DNA of 64,000 nucleotides from Undaria pinnatifida (taxonomy: Eukaryota; Sar; Phaeophyceae; Laminariales; Alariaceae). Under the pieces are notes generated by a model. That model worked only from the letters and a program-made list of their open reading frames with translations, did no database searches and was not told the DNA's origin. Made by a program: the position numbers and the translations under genes. Numbering within the stretch: position 1 is the first letter of the stretch; each line of letters starts with the position of its first letter. Shown one piece after another: positions 10,305-22,300 of the stretch. The stretch lies in the NCBI GenBank assembly GCA_012845835.1, contig JABAKD010000024.1, forward strand, positions 4,617,109-4,681,108. Direction: 5' to 3'.

Positions 10305-13300
10305 ATGGGACGTGGAGCGGGAAAAGGCGGGGAGGCTGCGGCATGGATGATGGCTAAGCAGCAGGGTTTGGACCTCGCCGTGGAAAATGTTGCGGCGGTA
10401 TCCTACTCTCTGGAGGTGCGTGTTTGACTGGTCTTGTGTGCGTGAACAGATCAAACAGAACAAGTCATAAAAGACCAACTTAGGGAGCTTGCCCGGCACG
10501 GGGGAGGCGGGGGGGGCGGGTAGGGAGTGGACCAGGGTGTGCTGTATGTATGTGCATCTCTGTACGGATGCGTGTTTGCGGTGTGGGGTTCGCCTCGTAG
10601 TGCGGGTGGATGAACCAGCCCGGAAGGTTTACAGCTGAAAAAATAATAATTGGCGCACGGGCAGGCACGGGATCAGACAGATGGTCCACTGATGACAGCG
10701 TGAAATGTACGGGATGCGTTGGATATGATATTAATATGTTCTTTCCAAACAGCATCCAGCGCACCCAGTGCCAGAGCTCCTTTTTGCTAGAGGGATACAG
10801 AGTACCATTTCTGTGGTCACAAGCTTCGAGCAGCGCATCGCTTGTCGAAACGTACTGCTGGGCTTCTGGGTACGAAAGGGACTTGCTGAACCATAACAAA
10901 CCAAGCATATCTTTCTGAATCAACTTCGTGGCATATGACGAGACACGGACGCATCACCGCAGCTCACGGACCTCGCACTACCAAAAGTAATACGAGACTA
11001 ATAATAGACGCGAACTCTAAAACTTGAAACTTCGCTGTGCATGTATGTTTGGCAATTTGTTTGGCTACCATACCAACCAACGAAACACAGGAGGTACAGA
11101 AGCATAGGACACCTTCGGACGCGTGGATGGTGTACAGGAACAAGGTCTACGACGTCAGCGATTGGCACGAGGTGCGACTTGCGAAACTGCAGCAGCAGCA
11201 GCAGCGCAGCAGCACAGCAAGCAGAACAAGGCTGTACGCAGCTTTGAAACTTCCGGCTCTCATGTTGTGTTTTCCTCATTTTTACTATGCCGGAATGTCT
11301 CTCGCGGCGGCCCTGCCGAGCGAAATGCGCGGCGCGTGCCTCAGGTTAGAACTTCAGTTGGCAACACCTGTTCGCCGCTGTATATCGTCGTGTCTCATAC
11401 GTGACGTTGTATCGACGAAATTAATAAAATAACCAAAACCATTGTCCCGTTTTTTTACGAGTATGATAGTATGATAGTGTCGGCATTCGTTTTGTCAAAC
11501 TTCGTTTTTCCTCTCTCGACGCACGACGAATGGCGCATGACGTAACCACGCGAGAGCACACGATGAAAGGATCCCATTATGTGCTACATTGTTACCTACT
11601 TGCAGTGTTTTGCTGCTGGAACTGCTGCGCTCGTAGTTTGTTTGGTTTACGGCAATAGCCCCCCCCCCCCGTCTGCCCTTGTCACCACCTACGCCTCACA
11701 CCAACGATTATGCCTACGTCGTTAATTGTGTTTACAGCGCAAAAAATGAACTCCCAGCTGTCAGCTAAGCTATAGCCCAACAGCAGTGCAGCGCCGTGCG
11801 GTGCCATGCGATGCCGCGCCTTGCCCTGCGGTGCGGTGCTATGCCGTGCTGCGCTGTGCTTTCTTTCGAACATACAGCAGTACCAGGTATCATGCGATGT
11901 ACCCAGTTACCGGTATGTACGTGTGTGTTCACTCATCTTTGTGCTTTCTTCGTTTGAATGTCCTCTCACGTTCAGTCCTCCCTCTCCGCCCCCGCAAATT
12001 ACACCCGTACTTCCGATCGGAAGGTGACATTGCGAACACGCACACAACAGAGCACAGCACAGGGCAATCTGCTCTGCTCTGCTCTGCAGACGTAGCTCGT
12101 GGCGTTATCAAATCGCTAGTTGCACCAAATCACGGTCCTCTTTTTGCCCCCTTGTATTCCTGGCGCGAGCGTAGCGGGTGGCCGCGGACGGCGCCCTTTG
12201 GTGTATTTTTTCGTATCCCCTTTCCCCTGTATATTGTACGGGGTGTACGGGTTAGTTGGAGACAAATATGTCGCTTGACGGCATCTTGCTTGTTGACGGA
12301 CAACCGTCAAGGCTGTCACTCGTCAAGGACGTCTTCACAGTTAATATCCTAAAAGGGCATTGCTAAGGGGAGTAGCCGATCTATATCCTGAATGAGGACA
12401 CACACCCAGTAACACGCGCGATCGGAGTATCACACACAGCTTGCACAAGATGAATTTCGACAAAATCTTGAATGTTCGATCCCAGTTCTTTTTTTTTTGT
12501 AGTGTTGCGTTCTCGTACCCGTACGCTAGCACTAAACTCCACGTTGATGAATTGCGACTGTTTGGTTTACTCTGTGTCACAGTCGTCTGTGACCACATAA
12601 TTTGTCTCTTTAGGATGAATCAGCCCGGACAACAACAACGACGACAGCAGCAAGAACAACAACAACAACGACAGCAGCAAGAACAACAACAACAACAACA
12701 ACAACAGCAAACAACAACAACAGCAAACAACAACAACAACAACAACAGCAAACAACAACAACAGCAGCAGCAGCAGCAGAAACACCAGCAGAAACACCAG
12801 CAGAAAAAACAACAACAACAACAACAACAACATGAACTCGCATAATTATGTGCGTGGTCACAGGACCTGCTCCAGTCTCTCAGTCACTCTGGAGTGGAGG
12901 AATACCCCACGAAGAAAAACAGAAGACAAAACCAAAAGTGGTGCACGCATGTATCATAGCTGACGCAACTAATGCCCACGTCAGAAAGATATAAAAATGA
13001 AATCGGGAAGCAGCCTATGACGTCTCAGGTTCGTTGTATTTAATACTTTTACATACGTCTCACTACTCGCGCCTGTCTCACTACTCGCGCCTAAAAAAGT
13101 CGGACTACACCGCTTTGCCACCCAGAAAAGACTACCACGTACCGGTTATATATTTCACCGCTGTGTAAGTTTGCAGAGGCCTTGACTGGATGAAACCAGA
13201 ATTTCATCCGGCAACCAACATCTTTCGCTGGAGGTCTCAGAACTCAGAAGTGTCCCCATTAGCTAGTCTCCATGCCTCCATTCTCCGTCCTACTCCGCTG

Positions 13301-16300
13301 ATGTCATGTCTCAAATCTCGAATAGCTTGCGAATAGCCTGCGAACTTGTCGAATAACTCGAAATCGGAGATCGAAGGATCTAAGCCGGTCGCCCCGGTGA
13401 CGAATCAGGTTATCGTCGACCCTGGTATAGGTCAGTTTCGCGAGTTCGTAGAAGTGTGTAAAAAAAAAAAAAATGTTCGTGGTACGCACTTACGTACTTT
13501 CCAACATACTTGAGCTGTTGAGATGACCTCAGACATGACGTCATGCGCGGTGCCGTCAAGATGTGACGCTATTTGCCCACTTTGCTTGGGTGCTCGGTAG
13601 ACCCCACCCAATTCCTAACCCTGAGCAACCAAGACGCAAATGTCTATTTGTTGTCCTCACATTAACTTTTGGGAAAAGCTGGCGTCTGTGGTCACACTCC
13701 ACAAAGATGCTGAAGCCCTACGGAGGGAGATCCGAAAATGGACATTGGAACCAAAATTCGGCCGCAAAAACACCACGATATACCAATTTAAAACACGAGA
13801 CGCACCAGGCGCGCAAGCGAAATGGAATCAAAGTGCAAACAGCAGCACAAGTGCAATGGTACAAATGCACGTATCGCCAACCCACCCTGTAACCCAACCC
13901 TAACCCTAGCCATTTCTATTCCGTATGATGGGCGAAACTCAAGCCACTAACCGTGACCCTAACGTCAACCCTGACCCCCTGTTTCCCGTAGACCCGACCC
14001 AACCGCTAACCCTGACCCGTTTCATTCCGTTGACCCATCCCGATCCCTATAAATATCCCTATCCCTGACACCCATTTTTTCTGTCGACACAACCTTACCC
14101 AGAAATCGTAACAACCCTGACCCCTCAGTTTTTCTGTAAACCCAACTCAGCCTCTTCACAACTGCAATTCCCTTTTGGGGACAATTTTGCTTGAGAATTT
14201 AGTATATGGAGGGATTTGGGGGCTCTAAAGGGGTTGAACCTTCCCCCGCCCCTTTTATTTTCCGTAAATGCAACCCCGAGGGTTAGACCTACTCTAGACG
14301 CCTCATATTTTGTGGGTCCCAACCCCTGGCTACCCTGACCCGATCCTCTCCGCGTAGACCCAAACCCTATCACCCTAACCAACCCTAACCCTGACCCATT
14401 ATTTTCTCGCTTTTTCAGCACCCGGAGGGCCACGTAATATTCACGCACGCCGGCGACGATTTCATGGGCATCTTGTCGCAACCCTTTCATTTTCCCTAAG
14501 CGCACCCCCGATATCCTACTCTAGACGCCTAATATTATGGAGACCCAGCCCAACCCCTGGGTACCCTGACCCCATGCTCTTCGTAGACCCAAGCCCTATT
14601 AACCCTGACCCTGACCCTGAACCGTTATTTTTGTGGCGTTATCAGCACCCGGGGGGCAACGTAATTTTCACGCACGCCGGCGATGATTTCACGGACATCT
14701 TTGCCGCCTTCCACCCTCCGACGGCCTACGCCGTCCTGGAGCCGTTCTACATCGGTGATCTGGACGAAAAGTCGGCCGTCGCCAAGCCAGCGGAGCAGCG
14801 CGCGTTCGAGCGGTCGTACCGGGATTTGCGAAGCAAGCTCCTGACGATGGGGATGTACAACTCGGAGTAAGTCCGCCGAAAAATATATACATATATTATA
14901 AAAATAAAAATACACTCCAGCTGTGATCCCGAATATTTTATCGTAACTCATCTTTGGAAGCCGTGTGTGATACTTCGATCGCGCGTATTACGGGTTGTGT
15001 GTCCTCATTGAGAATATAGGTCGGCGACTCCCCTCTTGCAACTACAGTGTAGCTATCAGGGTCAACAGGGTGATGCTGGTCAGTCTGTGCGCGGAAACTA
15101 TAAAAGCCGTTTTTGAGGGACAAAATCTGACAGCTGTGGAAGGAAATGCATTAGTTCTTCAAGAGTATCCTGTAAGTCGTATAACCGGTGAGGGTAGGGC
15201 GGATTTTTTAGGACGTGGGGGCTTGGGTTTGAACAAGAGGGAGCGGGGGGGGGGGGGGGGGGCGGGCGGGGCAACTCAATATGTGCGCGGAAACTATATT
15301 TTTCCTTCAAGGGCACAAATCTGACGCTTTTGGAAGGAATGCACCAGTTTATGATGTATATCCTGTAAGTCGTACAACCAGTGAGGAGAGGGCGGAGTGT
15401 TCGAAGGGGTGGGGGGGGGTGGGGGGTGGGGGTGGGGGGGGCGAAGGGGTTTTCAAATGCGCGTGGTGCTAGGTCTAGACGATGGTACGGGTGGTGGAGA
15501 AGGAGGGGGGGGGGGGGGGACATGCATTGAAGCAGCGGCATGAATGGCTCTAGAAAGATAATGAGGTGATACCAATTGCGTGAAAGTGTTTATTACTTTG
15601 ACAGATTCGATGTTGGGTGGGGCGTTTAAGGAAGAGCGACCGGGGAAACAAGGGAGAAAGAGGGGTGGGGGGGGGAGAAGGGAAAAAAAGGGGGAGGGGG
15701 GGGGGGTTAAGAGGTTTAGATAACATATATGTAGGGGCTTGCTATACGCGTGGTGTTAGGTCTAGGCGATCGTGCGGGTGGTGGGGAAGGAGGGGGCGTT
15801 GGGGAGAGGGGGGGGGGGATGAACTAAAGCTACGTCATGGATGACTAGAGTGATAATGACGTAATATCAATTGCGTAGAAGCGTTTATTACTCTGGTCGA
15901 TTTCGATTTTAGGTGGGGCGATTGAACAAGAGGGAACGGGGATAAAAAAGAAAGGGCGGGGGGGCGGGGGGCGGAAATGAATTGAAGCTACGGCATGGAT
16001 GGCCCGAAAGATAATGAGATGGTATCAGCTGGCTGGTAGTGTTTAGTACTCTCGACATATTTTGACGTTGGGTGGGGCGTTTAAACAAGAGGGATCCGGG
16101 GGGGGGCGGGTGGGCGGGCGGGACACTCGAACATGTGCGCGGAAATTGTAAATTCTTGGAGGGGACAAATCTGACAGTTGTAGCCACAATACACCCCTTC
16201 ATATCAGCTGCCTGGTATTGTTTATTATTCTAGCAGACTTGATGTTATTAATAGGTGTGGTATACAATACAATCTTTAGGTGTGGTACACAACGTGTTAC

Positions 16301-19300
16301 AGATTCATAATCTGTTATCGTAGATGAATCGCAAGATGGAATATTTTAATCGATAGGTACAACCATGTACGTAGTTTCCATGATTTTACCGTGCCGGTGT
16401 GGGGCTCTGACATCGCTAATTATAAGAAATAGATGCATATCGCAAATATGTTTGGGGGAAGCAGCCTTTTCAACACGCAACATTTTCTAATAGAACCGCA
16501 TTATCCACGTTTCGCGGGCACACTGCAGCATGCAGTAGTGGTAGGGGTCCACGGGTAAGGCGGTGGTGGTCCAGAGCAATATGACCGCCTTGTTGGGATT
16601 TAGCCGCCTTGTTTCGAGCTGCAAAGAGTGTTGCACACTACGATATCCAAGAAGTTTGCCCTGGGTCCAGCTATTTCATCTATGGGCATACGTATTACAA
16701 TACAAGACTAAATATACGTGACATGCTACACCTTTATATAGGAAGTACCGCCGTATCCACATTTTCGGGACACGTTTTTTTTTTTTTTTCAATCATCCAC
16801 TTTCCAGCTTCTGGACATGCCGTGGTGACGGGTGTCATCCCTTCCCCCCCGGTTCTTGCCTTTGATTGTTATCGCGCATAGAGTTCAGCAATCCCACTGC
16901 TCGTCGATTTTTCATCGAGTGCTGCTAACTCGCTCTCGCGCTTTCCGTAAGTATATTTGTGCACAAGAAAAAATCCCCACGAAGTTATGCGAGCATGCAC
17001 TCGGGGGGATTCGAACGCACGAACCTGACCAATACCAGGCTCGAGGATAACCTGATGGTTGTTGTTGTTGTTGTTTTCTCACATAACTCTTGTCAAACAT
17101 CTAGAGTCCGTGGTCACACAAAGGTGCTGGAGCCCTAGGAAGATCCGAAAAACCAAGTGAAATCAAAATTCGTCAGGGAAATACTACGCTTTCCCGCCTA
17201 AAAACGCACGATACGAAAAAAGGCGCACAAGTGAAAAGGTCAAATGTGCCAACTGAACTCACATGGCCGCCGGTATCCACTCAACTACAGCATACGTAGA
17301 GTTCCCCCGTCCCCAAAGCTAACCAACTCGCGGCTACAAACTACAGCGGTTGGGCTGCCAACACCGTACGAACCGCACGGTAATCGTGAGTATAGACGAA
17401 CGCGCCTGCTGTCTGGAGTGCTGTCAGAGTGACGACCCGCGGGCATGCAGTGAAACAAGAGCAGCAATGGAACCAAAAACCACCGTACAGATATTAATGA
17501 TCGCCCCTCCTTCCCGAGTTATTTGACAGGTTGCAGCGCAGCTACGACGCCCGTGCCTGAAAATTGAAAATTGCGGCGGGTCGTTCCCCGTGAAGGGTAT
17601 ACAACTCTTCTACAAACTCTACAAAAATCAGAGACGTAAGTAACTCTACGCCACCCCGGCGACCGGATTCGAACTATTAATAGTTAGCCACGCGCGAAAG
17701 GTGCTTGATGCACGAAAAAAGTGGATGGTGAATCTCAAGACATGCACAACTAAACTATCAACCAGGAGACCAAAACTCGAGAAAGAGGACCGACCATCCG
17801 TTCAGTGTCAAAACAACTTGCATATAGCCCAAAACTAGAACGTCACTAGATCGGAAAATTCGCGTGGTATCGTACGAATCAGGTCCCCAAACTTCGGGAA
17901 ACGGCGGTGTAAAGTCGCGTTTTCGACCATAGGGAAGACGGTGGTGTGCCAGAGCTACGAAGGGCTGCGAGTCGGTTTCATTCCACGACTCAACTACTCA
18001 CTAATTGGCGAAACCGACTAGCTGACTTTAGTCGACGAGTCGGCCGCCGACTTGCCAACTAAAGTCAAGCGAGCTACGCGAGCCAGAAGCGCCCACATGG
18101 GTGAGGGGGCTCCGCTGGAAGCGCCCCGCGGAGGGCCCGCCGGAGGCAAAAAATACGCTACTTGGCTTATTTTTACGCGAGAAAGGCGCAAAAAAAATTT
18201 CATCTACAGTCAGTCGTAGATTCACGAAAGTTTCAAATGAACATTACAAAAGAACTTCAGTTTGCACAAGATGTGCACAAAATACGAGGAGTGCAACGCA
18301 TGTACCAGGTATATCTACCCCGGACTAGAGAAACGTGACAACTATTGTTTGAGTCGCAATACTCCCTGGCGGGGCTACGATCAAAAATGCGAACTCATGA
18401 CCAAGATAGCGGCGCAAAAAATATCCCCAGAAGAAGGTCTTGGATCCCCTCCGTGATGTTATTCGTTTATTTCTGTCTCCCAACCTTGCGGGAAACGCCC
18501 GCATCGATGGCGACTGCAAGTATGTCCTGAACCATCGATCATCAGAGCTGTCGATGATGAACCGAACCAACTTGCTCGTGAATAGCTTGACGCCGTCCAT
18601 GTAGGCAATGAGGCTCCCCGCATCCTTCTCGCTCGAGGCAAAGCCACTGCCTCCGCCTTGGCCGCCCGCCCTACACGCCTCATATTTCAGGGCCTCGCGA
18701 TGCCCTTTCCTCTTCGTGTCTAGATGCTACCTCAAATGGGTAGGGGACCCGAACGTAACCTCGGCATCGGCGAAATCGCCGTTCGCCTTGCTAAGCTTGC
18801 TCACGGCTATGCCAGGGAGCGAGTCCTTGAGGTAGATCCATGAAAAACTTCTGCAGCGGGTTGTTGGATCTCAGCGGCTTGCTGCGCCTCTGCTCATGCT
18901 TGACGCGGTAGCGCATCGTTTCGTGTTCGCGTGCACTCGCCAAGGTGGTCCGAAGACCGATAATGGCCACAACGTCGCCGATGGGATCTCCGCCCTCAGC
19001 GTTGGCATTGGGTGCGCTAGGGCTGACGCCGTCGACACCGTCGAGAGAGACGGGCTGTTCCGCCATGTGTGTGTGCGGATCTCCCGCTGTGCGCTGCAGT
19101 GTCACGGAACATGTGGGGGGTATCCGCAGCCCGCAGCAGTTCACCTTAAAAGCTGTACCCCGCATTAAAAAAGCCTTCCAACAGTTGAGGAATCCCAATG
19201 AATCGGAAAGTCGGCACCTGCGTTTCACGACCGACTATTGGTCCGACTAGTAACTAGTCGGCGACTTAAGTCGTGCCGACTCACAGCCCCCAAAAAGCCC

Positions 19301-22300
19301 TCCTACAGTTAAGGAATCCCAATAAGTCGGAAAGTCAGCACCTCCGTTTCACGACCGAATATTAGTCCGACTAATAACTAGTGGGCGACTCAAGTCGTGC
19401 CGACTCACAGACCTAGCCAGAGCAATATGACCGCCTTATAGAGGGAAGCCGCCTTATTCATTCCGGGCTATATAAGTGCAATTCCCCAGTAGCGCCAATC
19501 GATTTTGACCGCCTTGTATCGGGACACCGCCTTGTAGGGGGACCCCTACTTGCTGTAGTCCGTCTACTTCGAAGCAAAAGTGTTGATAAGAGGTGAAATC
19601 CCTTTTAGAACCGCAAACATATTCCACAGTATTTTCAGGTAGTTTTGACCCCGAAAATGTGGCAGCAGCTCTAAGGAGTTGCTACGCAGCCATTCTTTCG
19701 GGACAAAACTACTTGAAGATAGTGTAGGTTATGTTTGCGGTTCTGAACGGGATTGAGTCCTGTTAACATTATGTTAACACTATGAATCGTCTCGCGGTGG
19801 CAGTGAAACGGTTCAAAAATTGCGAGCCTTTGTTGTTTTTCTTGTCGATTTTTTGTGAGGGGATCTTGTCCCAACGACAAGCAGCCCGTACGTACGCACG
19901 CGAGCGACACCTCACAACTGGAACCCCGTTTTGGTGGACAAAATTACTTGGATTTAGTATGGGGAGGGGTTCGGGGGCTCTCTAAGGGTTACGAAGGGAG
20001 CAGTTGAGAAAGTTGATGTTTTGGCTCGATACTTTTTGGCACGAACTGTAAACGTAGACAACTGTTTCAGTGTCAAATAGTTACCGCCTCCCCTCCACTC
20101 CGCTCCCCTCCCCGCCTCTATCGCGATGTATCTCGTCAGCCCGTGGTACTACGTGATGGTCTGCTCGCGGCAGATGGCGCTGTGGGCCGCGTCGGCGGCG
20201 TGTGTGCTGTACTCTGACCGATGGGATGTGAATATGTTTGGCGCGTTTCTCATGGCCATCTTCTGGCAGCAGTGTGGATGGCTAGCGCACGACTTCTTGC
20301 ACCACCAGGTACGCTTTTGTATGTTTGTGCAGCAGTACAGTTAGCACCAGGTGTCGTGTACCATCTTTCGCCACCGCGTTTGGTTTTATCGTGTGGTTAT
20401 ACAGTCCGGACACATCTCTTACGACGGCGCCTTGAATTGGGCAGTGCAGCCTCGGTTGAACACACTCTCCACCCTCTTGGCCGGCCCAGCTCGTATCGAA
20501 TGTCTATTGACGACTGACCTGCAACCTATTTTTTTCCAGCGTGTGCTGACCAGAAAATTTTGTAATATTTTGAAAAAAGGTATAACCTGCAAAAGGTACT
20601 TTTTGGTTGTTATCCACAACCTATGGACAGTCCGCACCCTGTTGTGTATTTTGTATGCTGGGAACGGTCGAAACGGGGTGCTCAAAGTACCATACCTCCA
20701 TTTCTATTGGTCAACACATCTGCCCGCGTCGCGCTCGGACCGGATCCCATTTCGCGCCCTGCTCCCACTCAGTAGGTACACAACCTCAGGGTTGGGGATG
20801 GGGTTAGTGGCATAGCGCATGGGCTGTAGTTTAGAACTGATACGTTTGAAATAGTTGCACACCTCGGACAGATTATGATCTAGATCATATAGATAATCTA
20901 CAACAGTAGATCCTGTAAATATGAGATATAATGCTGGATCTGGATCTATAGAGTACAGATCCAACCCAGGAAAATTGTGCTAGATCATACAGATCGTACG
21001 GCTCCCAGGGAAGATCTGTACGGTCTAGTTCATGTTCCCCAGTGGGAGCCGTACGATCTGTATGATGTAGCATGAAGTAGGGATAGAACATCTGATATGT
21101 CCGAGGTGGGAAATAGTTGCTCTCATCCCCTACCCCAGCAGACCCCGAGGCTCTGCCTCGAAACCGAGGATGTCAGAAGAAGGCACTTTGACCCCTTGAT
21201 CGGCGGCAATTTTCCAATAACTCACTAGGTTATAGTGGGGAACGATCGATTTGACAGCGTTGACTGACCGCTGGACGTTTGACCATCTCCTGACTATGTT
21301 TGCTCAAAAACCCTACCTGTACTAATTGCAAGTGTTTTCCCCAAAATGGGTTTCCAGTTGAAAAGGCGTCGATTCCGCCTTTTCCTCCCTCTCAAGCCCC
21401 AAACTTTACCCTTCCGTAAGGAATGTGGTTTTAGTGGAGGCGTTGTGGAATTCGGAAAAAGCGGGGATGTTGGACAGAAAAGAGGATAGCCCATGGTTGA
21501 AGCGTGGAGCCACGAGACCACCCGCCGCCCTGGTCATAGACGGCATAGTGACAGCACCGGAGTAACCCCGTAGCACAGGAGCCGACAGCATGCCCTTCAC
21601 AATTGATCGACTTTCATGTACTGCTACTGCTGTAAACTGTAAACTACGACCTAAATTCGAAACAGTTGCATGCGTTGCACAAAATAATAAATTGGGATAA
21701 ATTCCCAAAATAAAGGGTACCTATAGCAAGAGGTGAAACAATAGTGAATTCTTGAAAACTTAAATATAGCCCGATCTTTTTAAACATGTTCATACGTGAC
21801 ATCACGAAAAAGGATCTGAGGTGTCCGGCGTGTGCAAACAACCCACCCTGACCTTGTGTGATATTAGGTGTTCAAGAACCGGGCGTACGGTGACCTCGCG
21901 GGAGTGTTCTGGGGCAACCTCATGCAGGGCTTCAGCGTTGGTTGGTGGAAGAACAAACACAACACGCACCACGCCGTGCCCAACCTACACGAGTCCAGCG
22001 CGGACGCCCACGACGGTGAGAGAGAGCCCACGAACCCCTCCCCCCGCCCTCCTCGGTGGTATGTTTATTCCACTCTCGTTTTTGGTTCGATCATGGCTTC
22101 CCCCTCCATGGTATATTTCTTCCATACTCTCGTTTTTGGTTTGACCGTGACTTGTTTTGTGTTTGTCAGGAAACCCCGACACGAACGTGATGGCCGTCTT
22201 TGAGTGCCCCTTCCCTCCGCACCCTCCTTCTACGCTTTTCCTTTCTCCTCCCTCCCGTTTTGTTTTTTTTGTTTTTTTTGTTAGTTTTGCCTGCTTTGTT

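Noticed and set aside
12614-12845. Poly-Gln protein starting MNQPGQQQ
   Set aside because: Microsatellite inside desaturase intron 2 with no transcript-like borders.
20126-20344. ATG 20126 as an independent gene start
   Set aside because: It lies in the pyrimidine tract before the exon 4 acceptor; only an exon starting at 20140 keeps the phase with exon 3.
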